Program-made: the position numbers and the translations under genes
Shown: positions 35,447 through 45,911 of the stretch, in pieces
Position numbering within the stretch: position 1 is the first letter of the stretch
Layout: each line of letters starts with the position of its first letter
Assembly: GCA_933207985.1 (NCBI GenBank)
Contig: OW240918.1
Location: 17,195,742-17,259,741 of the forward strand
Source of the DNA: Pelobates cultripes
Lineage: Eukaryota; Chordata; Amphibia; Anura; Pelobatidae
DNA: 64,000 nt
Direction of reading: 5' to 3'
Notes under the pieces: generated by a model
The model's database searches: none
Told to the model about the DNA's origin: nothing
The model's input: the letters and a program-made list of their open reading frames with translations, nothing else

Positions 35447-36052
35447 AATGACCTGGAGTATGACTACCAGACTATTCTTATTCTCAGTAGCTGAAGAAAT
35501 TGGCTCAAGCTCAAAATATGTATTAACGCGTAAAACAAAAACATGTCAGATCTGAAGAAGAATATTCATCCACTTTCTGTTTTTATTTATTCAGATTTTT
35601 GTTTCTTGGGAAAGAAAATGTGCAGTTTTGATTCTGCGTTGGATACTTTTCTGCTTTTTTCATTTTTATTTATTAATTTATTTTATATACAAATACTGAT
35701 AAATCCCACACACTGTTCTCGTGTAGTTTTCCAGTGTAGAATGTTCCACATAGATAAAATATTTCATCGTGATAAAAGTGCTTTAGCGAACTCACAGTCC
35801 CAGGTGGTGCAACCAACTGGTATAATCCTGTGATTAAAAATATATATTTGGTGCAGGATGCTGTTACTTCTGAATCTGTAGTCTGTTGTAAACATTATTC
35901 TTTAAAAGATCACCTCCAATAAAAATTACATCTTTAACACTACAAGCTAGCTGATAATATTCAAACTGCCTTTCATGGAGACATCCAATTTAGATAGTAC
36001 ACCACAAGGAGCAACATCCCCCTATAGACTTGCAGCTAGCATATTTATAATA
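35447..36052. other. AT-rich DNA
   Basis: The 35543-35833 frame is an AT-driven chance frame with no domain. Nothing else noted. Confidence 0.45.
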
Positions 36053-36341
36053 CTCTCTCTCTCTCTCTCTGTATATATATATATATATATATTAATATAT
36101 ATGTAATTTTCTCAGTAAAAAACAAATCTGCATTAGAAATTACATTTTATGCACACATTAAAGAATTATATAGAGAGAGAGAGTAAGAGAGAGAGAGAGA
36201 GAGAATATTTTCAATTATTGTATCATTATATTTGGTCTTCTGAAATATACCCGTGACTGAAAAACAAATGCTTATTTTCAATATTTATTTTTCATATTTT
36301 TCAGTTGTGGGTGTATTTCAGAAGATTAAGGGAAATGATAA
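36053..36341. repeat. CT run, TA run, GA run and imperfect hairpin
   Basis: A CT run at 36053-36070 and TA run at 36073-36100 are followed by a GA run at 36173-36204, complementary to the CT run. Directly after, 36222-36265 and 36297-36341 form inverted arms (CTTCTGAAATATACCCGTGA with its partner TTTCAGAAGA), roughly 85% matched. Confidence 0.65.
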
Positions 36342-36924
36342 AATAATGTAAGAGCTCTGATTGCTAGAGCACAACAATATTAATTAGAACAAAATTAAAT
36401 ACACACATGGGAAATTATAATTGTAGTACATACTAGCATTTTTTTCAAGTATTATGACATCTACATAGCAACAAAATGAAATGCTAATGGTCCCAAATTC
36501 AAAATGGCTGATTAGATGACAATTCCAGACAACTTTCTATGGAATCTGGTTTTATTTTGTTTGTTTTTTTAGATATACAGCACACAGCCATCAATACTCA
36601 ATAGGTTTAGTTTAGAGGATTGAGAGAAAAACAATAATTTGAACAAGGTATAAACTCATTGCAGTTGATACTCTTTCTATTGGCCGCCTGCCGACAGTTT
36701 TGTTCTTGAATGCCGAAGATCACCATAAAAATAAAATAACCACTAAATTTCAAAAGGTTCCTAATAAAAAATTCTACTTAAAAAGTCAACATTTCAGATT
36801 TGAAACTTGAAATCAGAATTGGTCAAAAAGATTACTAACATAAATAATAAGTAATGTGACTACTCCAATTAACAATATTCCAGTCATCAGAAAAAAACAA
36901 CAAATAGATGGCTTGTATATATAC
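36342..36924. other. AT-rich DNA
   Basis: No gene or repeat recognised. Confidence 0.4.
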
Positions 36925-37728
36925 CAGGGGTCAGCAACCTATGGCACTTGTGCCATGCATGGCACTCAAAACTGCCAGAGCCAAGTAGGCTTTGGCCTAT
37001 CAGGAGACCCAGTAGGATTGTCCTTCACAACCTGCAATCACAGCTTGATTTGCTCGATCTTCTAGTACAAAACAAGCGGTGATTGCAGGTTGGGAGGGAC
37101 AATCCTCAATTTACCCATTGCGGCACTTAGAGGAAATTACCTCAGATCACTTCATCCCAGCAGTTGTGAATGCGAATCTGCACTGGAATATAGCAGCCTT
37201 CAACAGCTATCGCAGCTCCTGCCCTTGACCTGTATCTGGCATGTCCGGTTCCCACTAGACTGCAGGGAAGCCATCCACACTACTAGATATAAACATAGCT
37301 GCAGAAGAAACCCCACCCTCATACAAATAGTACAAAGGTATTACACACACACAGTCCCCACAACACCACTGACAATATACATTCATGCACACAGCCCCAC
37401 AAGCAGCCTCTCACATGCAATACCCAAGCAGCCCCACACATACACCACCACCAAACACACAATTGACATATCATACACACACACAATTACACAAGCATCC
37501 ACCATACACCGTCCACATTCATAGGTATCATATACAATATCACAAATTACTCATGAACATGTACTACACAATATAACAGCCCACATACGCTACAAACCAA
37601 CTGCAGCACACATACATAACACAAGCAGAATACGGCAACATATTAACCTCAGTTTAAAACAATAGGATTGGCACGCCAAGGAACTGCAACATCTTGTTTT
37701 GGCACAGTACTACTAAAAAGTTGCCCTC
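36925..37728. mobile_element. hAT-type element with CA-rich interior
   Basis: The left end CAGGGGTCAGCAACCTATGG and the following GCACTTGTGCCATG fit a common hAT terminus. The right end TTTTGGCACAGTAC...GTTGCCCTC is a diverged partner. The flanks atatatac and atatacat are only partly alike. The interior at about 37330-37620 is CA-rich minisatellite, which explains the SSPTHTPPP-like frames. Confidence 0.6.
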
Positions 37729-37855
37729 ATATACATCTTCTAACAAGGCTTTATGTGAGAGATGTTAAATCCCATTTCCACTCAAAATCAAGTTTAGATA
37801 ACAAAATCAAAATAGGAGAGGAATGTCAAATAGACAATGACAATATTGTTTAAAA

Positions 37856-38170
37856 AGTAGAAGAAAGGTGGGATGCGGTTTTCAAAGAATTTGACTTAGT
37901 GGCCCTCTTTCCAAAACATTCACACCAACAGGATATATTTATTGACTTGGACAAATTACCTTAGATTGGTTCGGCTATCTTTGAGGCCCTCCTAGATTAA
38001 ATGGCATTAGCCGTTGTCAATCAAGCTGAGAGTAGTAGAATTATTTGCACTATAGCTGCTGGGCTAACCAGATGTTCCTAGTACTTGTCTATGCAGTGGC
38101 CATCTCATTTTATGACAACACTAAATAGGATATATACATCTTTTAGGGTATTTCGTGAACTGTGAATATG
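37856..38170 (+). pseudogene. Degraded coding-like segment, family unknown
   Basis: From 37859 one frame reads with balanced amino acids (VEERWDAVFKEFDLVALFP, then IFIDLDKLP, stop, IGSAIFEALLD, stop, MALAVVNQAESSR) and continues to about 38140 with a third stop. The composition and isolated stops look like a decayed protein gene, probably from a retroelement or retrovirus-like insertion. I do not recognise the family. Confidence 0.35.
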
Positions 38171-40102
38171 CCAGAGCCATTTACAGTTTCAGCTCTGCCG
38201 ATGTGAAGGCTTGGGGATACGTAACACCTAAACACCTAAATTTCAAATGTTTGGCCCAAATTGTAAAACTATAAAAATAGCTGACTTTTACCATAGTTTG
38301 GCTTTTGTAGCCTAAAATTTAAATATGCAATTTTAATTAACTTTGAGTAGTGAATTCTTCCGGTCCACCTTTATCAATGTTTATACTAGTTTACATATGG
38401 ATATTACCTCATTGAAGGAACAGTTACAAAAATAGACATTATGTTGCTGCTTGGAGTGCAAGATGGTGGTCGAATTTTTGTTTTCTGTGAGTCTTTTAAC
38501 TGGCTTTTCTACTCATGGAGCTATCAAATTAACTATTATGTCTACCAACCAAAAGAATAAGTGCTTTACTCTTTTAAAAGAGTGAGAAAAACCAGTGTAA
38601 TTCTATAGTTATATATTACTTAAACAACGTGCTTCAGTATAACATGTAAAATGTAGCATATAGAGATTGCTAACAAAAAAATACCAATTTCATTATTATA
38701 GTATAACAATTGTCGACTAGACTGAAAAGCTCCAGGAAGAGGGGGAAGGTGGTGAATATAGATAAAGAAGGCACAATATGTCTCTATGTTTCTTCCTTAA
38801 AGCAAACTATATTACAATACTTTGGCAACAGAATTGGAAAAAGCATCTCTAATCGACAATTTTGCATACAATATCAGAGTTGGACCATCTTCATCTTGAT
38901 AAAAAGCCAAGGTGTCTAACTCAATTTTGAACAGCACCTGATGAGCTGTTTTTTCACTCGACAGATATAATTGGCTTGGCATTAAAACTTTTAAAAATCC
39001 CATTTTATATGATAACTTTTGCAGGATATGATATCTTACATTTCTTCACTTGTGCCCATATTTTCAAGCCAAACATAAAATAAATTGGAGACCGGGGCTG
39101 TGCTGCTTCTAAAAATGTTGTATCATATTGTTAACAATTTGCAGGTTCTATAAAAGCTATATTTTGTTCTTTTATTACTAACCATTACTTATGTCAGTTG
39201 AAAGATGTTGTTTTACAATGCATGCTATTGCTGCAGTATATTTTTGTTGCCTATCTTCGGTAGTTTAAGAAAAGGCTTCAAATGTATTCTATGTACTTCC
39301 CAAGAATATTTTACAGCTACATTTAAGGCATATTTTATACACAAAGGCATTTTGAATATATTTACTATAAAATTCAAGGCATATTTGATACACCAAGACA
39401 ATTGGAATATTTTTACCATTACATTTAAGAAATATTTATATTTTTGGCTTTTTTTTCTCCAGAATTCCCCCAAATATTAAACTATACTTGACACTTAAAC
39501 ACATCATATGATCTTTTAAAAAATAGTAGTTTGTGAATATTAAAAACAAAATAAAGTTTAAGCTTTGAAGCTCTTTTTAGTAATATGTTTGAATTTCTAC
39601 CTACTCCACAAATAAGTGCAAAAGTAAAAGCAATCATTATCTTAATCAGTGATGTGAACACTATTGTGCAACGGATTAATTTAGGAAAATTACTCACACA
39701 AATGAATGAATCCCCGCTGACTTATCTTAAGATACCTTTTTGTTCTCACCCAATAAAAATTAGTTAATTCGACAGTTCACCAGTTATCTTTGCAACCTAA
39801 GGAGAAGGGCACCATCGCTTGAACACTTACTTGACTCTAAAGCTAATGGACTGAGGAAGGGGGATAATTTACTTTGCAGGATGCATTCTGCTTAGTGGTA
39901 GAGATGGGGAAAATATTTAGCCAGAAAGCAATATTTGTGAAAATGTTTTATTATAATCCTTGCATCCCCCCTGTTTTTCTACTTTAAGAGTTTCTCTTAA
40001 AGAAACTTTTTGAAAAGTGCAAATGTATTTCATTAACATTCTGAAAGGCAATCTGAAAGCAATTCGTTATTGTTAAAGTAACACTCAGGGTACCAACATT
40101 AC
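38171..40102. other. AT-rich DNA with short tandem block
   Basis: At about 39285-39440 a unit of about 60 bp (ACATTTAAGGCATATTTTAT type) is present in 2-3 imperfect copies. Nothing else recognised. Confidence 0.45.
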
Positions 40103-40230
40103 TTAAAGGACCACTAAATGCACTCAGACCGCTTCATCCCAATAAATGTGCAGTAGTGCTGTTGTTTAAACCCTGCAAATTAAAGCATTTGAATCTCTTT
40201 AGATTTCCTCAAAAAATTTCAATTGTTTTG
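40103..40230. mobile_element. Left part of a TTAA miniature element
   Basis: TTAAAGGACCACTAAATGCA followed by CTCAGACCGCTTCATCCCAA matches the start of the 2860 and 40681 elements. The right end is not identifiable. Confidence 0.5.
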
Positions 40231-40324
40231 CAGCCCGGTTGCAGGAACCTGTCAAATCCCAGGTAAGTTGTCAAATCATTTTTAAATGGTTTGACTATTT
40301 ACATTGTGACCATGCCAGGGATGT

Positions 40325-40680
40325 ATTTGTGTGTGTGTGTCAAATCAGTGAGAGTCTCCGATTTTGTTACTATCAGTGTGCATGTGTGTCTGTCAATGAA
40401 TGTGTGTTAGTTTGTGTCTGTCAGTGTGCATGTGTGTCTGTCAATGAATGTGTGTCAGTGAATGTGTGTGTGTGTCAAATCAGTGAGTCTGTGTTTGTCA
40501 TTGAATGTATGTGTGTGACTGTAAGTGTGCAGCTGCCAATGTATGTCTGTCAATAAATGTGTGTCAAATCAGTGTGTCTGACTGTCTGTGACAGTATGTG
40601 TGTCTGTCATTGTTTGTGTGACTGTCAGTGTGTATCTGCCAGTGTGTGTCTGTCAGTGAATGTGTGTCAGAGTGTGTGTC
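40325..40680 (+). repeat. TG-rich minisatellite
   Basis: Imperfect units built from GTGTGTCTGTCAATGAAT and GTGTGTCAAATCAGTGAG. Frames here are repeat translations. Confidence 0.8.
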
Positions 40681-40757
40681 TAAAGGGACAGTGTAGGAGC
40701 CCAGACCACTTTAGCTCATTGAAGTGGTATGGATGCAGTGTCCCAATCTCTTTAGCC

Positions 40758-40772
40758 CTGCATGTGTAATTA
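40758..40772 (+). repeat. Target-site duplication, left copy
   Basis: CTGCATGTGTAATTA, identical to 48815-48829. It defines the left border of the Penelope pair. Confidence 0.85.
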
Positions 40773-40938
40773 AAACAGAAGAAGTGGGGGGATGGGTCTG
40801 TGCCAATGTGCACAATAAATAATTATTAAAAGTCCAGTGGGATCTATTCTGTCGCATCCAAGGGTCTACTTCAGTGATATCCAAGAAGTGTTGATGGTGT
40901 GAAGAATAATCCAAATATGTAAAAATAGAAGAGATCTT

Positions 40939-41372
40939 ACTTACAATTAGCAGAGCTTAACCCAGCTCTGGTGTGAATGGCTTACAGCGGTATTATCCCC
41001 GCTTTCAGGATATGCGGCAAGTGTCCTCTTCTTTGTGGTGGCAGGTAACCAAGTTGGAAAATAAAAGTAGAGACAATAATGGTGCAGTATGTTCCACACA
41101 TATGATAAAAATTATAAAATATAGTAGATACACTCACATTCAGTAGAGCTTTGACTAGCTCTAGTTGATTAGGCGTACAGCGGTATTATCCCCGCTTATG
41201 GGATATAAGATGAGTGATCTTGACTTGGACCTCAGGAGCTCGGGGAGAAGATAAAACAGCGATAGTGCTCTCAATAAAATATAGGTGAATAAATAAAATA
41301 ATAAAATATACTCACAATATATAGGGCAGGCTAACTGCTCTATGTAACAGCGTGGGTGGTATAATCCCCACC
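40939..41372 (-). ncRNA. Three two-hairpin modules, left copy
   Basis: Mirror of the right copy: modules at 41310-41372, 41132-41196 and 40939-41003, each with hairpin A, hairpin B and a GTRAGT end on the minus strand. Confidence 0.5.
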
Positions 41373-41549
41373 TAGGATTCTTTGGAGTATAGTATCCAGG
41401 AAATAAAAAAATAAAATGGATAAAACGTATAATTAAAAGAAAAGAAAAATGCTATATAAAAGGCCAGGTAATAAAAAACAAAAGATGATGGTTTAAACAT
41501 AAAAATAACCAAAATCTTTATTATTGACAGAATATAAAACAGTAAAAAG

Positions 41550-41592
41550 TATCCAAACGCGTTTCGCCAATATGAGGCTTTATCAATGGATA
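41550..41592 (-). ncRNA. Hammerhead-type ribozyme motif, left copy
   Basis: Sequence-identical to the motif at 47921-47963, on the opposite strand in the mirrored position. Confidence 0.6.
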
Positions 41593-42457
41593 ATAAAAAT
41601 TTGAACCTGGCTGGTTAGAGTTTATATAGGTATAAAATTACTTTAAAATTGGCGCCAAAATTGTACAACCAATGGTAAAACAGATCTTTTTTACATTTAC
41701 ATAACAGCTTTTAGTGTTACAGATTCGATAAATATGGCTTATGTGATGCTTATAATGTAGTTTGTGAGCAAAAACGAGCGTTTTTTAATATCAAATTTTG
41801 TATTATAAGCCGGACCACGTGACGCGCGTCATAAGCGCGACGTCACTTCCGGCCGGCGGAATCGTGGGACATGTAGTCTAGAGATAGACTACATGTCTGT
41901 ATACTGGGTGGGAACCCTCATTATGCTGGGGAGAGGAAGGGGAGGTAAATAGAGGGTTGGTTAGGTGGAGTCATGTGACGCACGTCGTCACGTGACGTCA
42001 CATCCGGCCGCACAGATTTCTGGGACTGTTAGTTTTTAAATTAACTGCATATGATTTGGGTGAATGAAGCCCTCTATTGGGCTAATGAAAAGAGAGAAAG
42101 TAGTGAAATAAAATGAATCTTTTTGAGAATAAACTGAATGTTGGAGAAAATAAATAAATAGGGCCCTCTGTTGGGCTAAATAAAAAAGAAAAATAAGAAG
42201 AAGAAAAGTAATAACGGCGGCCATCTTGGGTGGGGAAAGTGATGCATAAGGATAGCATAGTAAATAGCCATATTGCTGCAGGCAAAATTAGGCACCTCAG
42301 AAACTGAACATAGTAAACATATTATAAAATACTAGTACATAAATAATAAACTTTGAAGCATAAAACCCATATAAAAATGTTAATACATGTTAAAAAAAAG
42401 GTAAAATAAAAGTCAAATAATTATAGTGAAGTAAAATAAGAATAATAATAAAAATAA

Positions 42458-42991
42458 TTAGATAAAATTAAATAAGTCAAAATCTGCGTTTAAACTATTT
42501 GGGATCAGTGTTTTTAGATTAAAAACCCATTCCATTTCACATTTGCCTAAAATATTTTTAATATTACCTCCTCTCCATGGAATAGTGCATTTTTTTATGC
42601 CAATACATTTTAAGAGACCAGGATCATTATTATGGATATTAAAATGTTTAGACACAGTATGGTTCTGATATCCGTTAATAATATTTCGACAATGTTCTCC
42701 TAATCGTGTTTTGAGACTTCTTGTGGTCATACCCATGTATTGGAGCCCGCACGGGCATTCTAGGAGATAGATTACATTTTTAGTAGTGCAAGTGATAAAA
42801 TCTTTAATGTCGTATGTTATATTAGTTTTATTAGATTGAAAGTGTGTGGTTTTGGGTTTGGTCGATTGATCTGTGCATTTGCACACTTTGCAGTGTTTAC
42901 ACTTAAAGAACCCTTTAACGTTGGGTAAAAAACAGGTTAGTGACTTTTTCGTGTTTTCTTTAGTGTAATTGGAGGTTAAGATGGATTTCAA
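42458..42991 (-). CDS. GIY-YIG endonuclease part, out of frame
   Basis: This 177-residue frame is the C-terminal part of the same polyprotein. Residues about 29-42 form a Cys-rich knuckle (KCKHCKVCKC), followed by VIYLLECPCGLQYMGMTTRS at about 72, the GIY-YIG core, with TRLGEH holding the conserved Arg. CEMEWVFNLKTLIPNSLN near the end carries the conserved Glu and the family's C-terminal signature. In PLEs this domain nicks the target for reverse transcription. The start Met lies just after the deletion point and is not a natural start; the frame should continue from the RT. Confidence 0.85.
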   Translation of the reverse strand: MKSILTSNYTKENTKKSLTCFLPNVKGFFKCKHCKVCKCTDQSTKPKTTHFQSNKTNITYDIKDFITCTTKNVIYLLECPCGLQYMGMTTRSLKTRLGEHCRNIINGYQNHTVSKHFNIHNNDPGLLKCIGIKKCTIPWRGGNIKNILGKCEMEWVFNLKTLIPNSLNADFDLFNFI

Positions 42992-44592
42992 CCTTGGGGC
43001 TCAATTTGAGAGCAGTTTCTTCTCAATCTTAAAAATTGACTTTTTGGTGCACTTTCCAGCCATGGTTTATAGTGGCAACTTGAGCGATCAATGGCTGTAT
43101 TGGTGCATACTTTTTTGAAAAAAGTTTTAGTATTTAAAATATTATTTTTAATAAAAATTTCCAAGTCTAAAAAGTTAATGGTGGTTTTACTGTATTCGTA
43201 AGAAAAAATGATGCCTCTATTATTGCAATTAAGGTGATTAATAAATAATTTTAAAGAATCTTCTGAACCGTTCCAGATGAAAAAGAGGTCATCTATGTAT
43301 CTAAAATAGGTAACTAAGTTCGCCCGCCATGTATGCTCGCCCCAGATGGCAGTGGATTCCCAATCTGCCATGAAGAGGTTAGCATAGCTGGGGGCGAACC
43401 TAGTCCCCATGGCCGTGCCTCGTTTTTGTAGATAAAAACAGTTAAAAAAACAGAAATAGTTATTCTTTAAAATTATATTAATACCCTCAATAATGAAATC
43501 AATTTGGGTATTGGAAATTCTGTTTTCTTGTGTGAGGATATTTTTCACTGCGTTGCACCCTATGTCGTGTGGAATAATTGTGTATAGAGACTGGACATCG
43601 CACGTGACTAAAATAAAATTAGGTTGCCAAATAAAATTACTTAAAAATCTTAAAAGGGCCATAGAGTCTTTTAGGTAGGACCTCATAATTTTTACGGAAG
43701 GTTGAAGGAGAGTGTCTGTATACTGAGATAGATTGCTTAAAAGTGAGCCAATCCCGGACACAATGGGTCTGCCTGGTGGGTTGGTTATATCTTTATGAAT
43801 TTTTGGTAGAAAATATATTACTGGAATTTTTGGATATTGGACATTTAAAAAATGTATTTCTTGTTTATTTAAGATATTAGAATCTGCACCTTTTTTTAAA
43901 AAAGTTAAAAATGTCTTTTTTATATTGGCAGTTGGGTCTGATAGTAATTTTCCATATACTTGACTATCATTGAGTTGCCTATTAGCTTCCTCGATGTACA
44001 TAGTACTAGATAATATAACAAGGCCTCCCCCTTTGTCTGCTGGTTTAACTACTATAGTTTTGTCATCCTGTAGTTGTTTGATTGCTAATCTTTCGCTTTG
44101 GGTTAGATTGTGGGTATCAAATTTGGTAGGTTTAATTTTTTCTAGATCTTGTGAGACAAGTTTCTCAAACATGACAAGCGGGGCAGATTTACAATGAGCG
44201 TGATAGAACTTAGATTTTTCTTTTAAGTTGGTGTTGATAATTTTGGCCTCTTGTTGTGAGGGGGACATGGGAGAGGGAGGTGGATTAGTGGAAGGGTTAT
44301 GATTGCTAAAAAATCTCTTGAGGGTAGCTTTTCGTACAAATTTGTTAATATCTAAATAGGCTTCAAATGGTTTAAAAGAGTGTGTGGGGGCAAACTTAAG
44401 GCCTTTGGTTAAAACAGAAATTTGTGCTGAAGTTAAAAATTTTTGGGACAGGTTAAAAATGCCACATTCTTTTTCAGTTACAGGATTTATGGTCTTTCTA
44501 ATCTCTCTCTTTTGTGATCGTCTTCCACCTCGCTTTCCTCTAAACTTAAGTTTCTTTTCTTTGCCCTTGAGGGGTAGGGTGTCAAAGTGCAT
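42988..44592 (-). CDS. Penelope-like reverse transcriptase
   Basis: A 534-residue frame with the whole RT core. Residues about 45-70 carry GIFNLSQKFL...VLTKGLKFAPT, a typical PLE N-terminal block. VVKPADKGGGLVIL (about 185) is the fingers motif. PVIYFLPKIHKD and PPGRPIVSGIGSLLSN (about 255-285) follow. TCDVQSLYTIIP (about 335) is motif A with Asp. GTAMGTRFAPSYANLFMADW (about 395) is motif B. YFRYIDDLFF (about 425) is motif C with both aspartates. INFLDLEIFIKN (about 465) is the next motif. The frame ends prematurely at CSQIEPQG, where a 289-bp deletion (compared with 46225-46513) shifts the frame before the endonuclease. The RT itself looks undamaged, but without endonuclease fusion this copy is probably not autonomous. 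Confidence 0.9.
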   Translation of the reverse strand: MHFDTLPLKGKEKKLKFRGKRGGRRSQKREIRKTINPVTEKECGIFNLSQKFLTSAQISVLTKGLKFAPTHSFKPFEAYLDINKFVRKATLKRFFSNHNPSTNPPPSPMSPSQQEAKIINTNLKEKSKFYHAHCKSAPLVMFEKLVSQDLEKIKPTKFDTHNLTQSERLAIKQLQDDKTIVVKPADKGGGLVILSSTMYIEEANRQLNDSQVYGKLLSDPTANIKKTFLTFLKKGADSNILNKQEIHFLNVQYPKIPVIYFLPKIHKDITNPPGRPIVSGIGSLLSNLSQYTDTLLQPSVKIMRSYLKDSMALLRFLSNFIWQPNFILVTCDVQSLYTIIPHDIGCNAVKNILTQENRISNTQIDFIIEGINIILKNNYFCFFNCFYLQKRGTAMGTRFAPSYANLFMADWESTAIWGEHTWRANLVTYFRYIDDLFFIWNGSEDSLKLFINHLNCNNRGIIFSYEYSKTTINFLDLEIFIKNNILNTKTFFKKVCTNTAIDRSSCHYKPWLESAPKSQFLRLRRNCSQIEPQG

Positions 44593-45389
44593 GTGTTGTG
44601 ATGGGTCTGGATGTCTAAAAAATGTTCTTCATTTTCAATTTCAGAATCTATTGATAATAATTGATATCTGTTTGGGTGTTGATAAGTGATAGGGGATTTG
44701 GAATGGTTGAGATATTCATTGCTCTTTTGATTGGTGAATCTAGTTCTTTGGGGCTTAGGTGATGCTGGTTTGATGGTGGGACTGGGTACATTATAATAGT
44801 CAGATGAGTGGGCGTATCTTGGAGGTATTCCTTGTGAAGTGGTTTGGTATTTGGGTTGAGGTTGGTATTGGTAGTGAGAGTGTTTGGCAGGTCGGTGATG
44901 TCTTAGTGAGGGGGTATGGTGATGGTATGTATTCGGTCTATTTTGACGTATCCTTGGTGGTGAGTGATGTGAAGGTTTTCTGGTTCTCGTGATAGGGTGA
45001 TTGCGAGAAAATGGAATTCTTTGTTTAGATGGATATCTAAGGTAATTAGAATATTTTTTGTGTGCATATTGTTTGTTTGGTGGTGATGCTTCAGAAGTAT
45101 ATCTTTTATTCTGATGATATGTTCTAACTTGATTGTTAGCATAATCTGACTTATCTCTAATATATTTTGTTACTTTGATATGTTTAGTGTCAGTTTCAAT
45201 TTTTTCAATTTTACTCTGTATAAGAATGGAATTTTGTTTATAGACTTTTGTTTCAAGGAATGGTAACAATTGCTCCTTAAGGTCATTGATTTGTGAATCT
45301 AATAGTGATAATATTTTACTTTTTTTCACTATAAGTGTTTCCATTAATCCAAATGTACATGTTTCAAGCTTATTGTTCCATTCCTCCAT
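44487..45389 (-). CDS. N-terminal ORF of Penelope-like element
   Basis: A 300-residue frame upstream of the RT frame. Residues about 10-80 are Leu/Ile/Lys/Glu rich and heptad-like (LLDSQINDLKEQLLPFLETK), likely coiled coil. Residues about 90-230 are basic and rich in His, Pro, Arg, Tyr and Ser, suggesting nucleic-acid binding. The end is acidic then basic (LSLEESEVEDDHKRER). It overlaps the RT frame by 106 bp in a frame offset equivalent to -1. PLEs often carry an extra N-terminal domain in the same frame, so this may be a separate ORF, a frameshift fusion or a one-base indel in an ancestral single ORF. The Met at 45389 is not proven as start, since the frame stays open upstream. Function is inferred only from composition. 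Confidence 0.6.
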   Translation of the reverse strand: MEEWNNKLETCTFGLMETLIVKKSKILSLLDSQINDLKEQLLPFLETKVYKQNSILIQSKIEKIETDTKHIKVTKYIRDKSDYANNQVRTYHQNKRYTSEASPPNKQYAHKKYSNYLRYPSKQRIPFSRNHPITRTRKPSHHSPPRIRQNRPNTYHHHTPSLRHHRPAKHSHYQYQPQPKYQTTSQGIPPRYAHSSDYYNVPSPTIKPASPKPQRTRFTNQKSNEYLNHSKSPITYQHPNRYQLLSIDSEIENEEHFLDIQTHHNTCTLTPYPSRAKKRNLSLEESEVEDDHKRERLERP

Positions 45390-45401
45390 GAACTCAAAAT
45401 A

Positions 45402-45911
45402 TATCCAAAAACTCCAGTAATATATTTTCTACCAAAAATTCATAAAGATATAACCAACCCACCAGGCAGACCCATTGTGTCCGGGATTGGCTCACTTTTA
45501 AGCAATCTATGTCAGTATATAGACACTCTCCTTCAACCTTCCGTAAAAATTATGAGGTCCTACCTAAAAGACTCTATGACCCTTTTAAGATTTTTAAGTA
45601 ATTTTAGTTGGCAACCTAATTTTATTTTAGTCACGTGCGATGTCCAGTCTCTATACACAATTATTCCACATGACATAGGGTGCAACGCAGTGAAAAATAT
45701 CCTCACACAAGAAAACAGAATTTCCAATACCCAAATTGATTTCATTATTGAGGGTATTAATATAATTTTAAAGAATAACTATTTCTGTCTTTTTAACTGT
45801 TTTTATCTACAAAAACGATGCACGGCCATGGGGACTAGGTTCGCCCCCAGCTATGCTAACCTCTTCATGGCAGATTGGGAATCCACTGCCATCTGGGGCG
45901 AGCATACATAG
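45402..45911 (+). pseudogene. RT fragment of the right copy
   Basis: The frame is readable from 45402 at YPKTPVIYFLPKIHKD. It has motif A (TCDVQSLYTIIP) and motif B, where RGTAMG of the other copy is RCTAMG, a Gly-to-Cys change. It stops at WGEHT because 13 bp present in the left copy (just after CATACAT) are missing. The fingers and N-terminus are absent by truncation. Confidence 0.85.

Larger units (their letters stand above)
40773..45398 (-). mobile_element. Penelope-like retroelement, longer copy
   Basis: Sense is on the minus strand: an N-terminal frame, RT frame and GIY-YIG frame, then about 1.6 kb of downstream region with promoter-like blocks, ribozyme motif and three hairpin modules. 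RT plus GIY-YIG endonuclease defines Penelope-like elements. It ends at 40773, about 80 bp short of the right copy's 3' extent. Coding capacity is split by a 289-bp deletion between RT and endonuclease. The 5' end lies at the join with the right copy near 45398, and the first frame is open through the join, so some 5' sequence may be missing. Confidence 0.85.

Noticed and set aside
45560..45745. Frames antisense to the RT at 45560-45745 and 43493-43678
   Set aside because: Shadows of the RT coding strand in the two mirrored Penelope copies.
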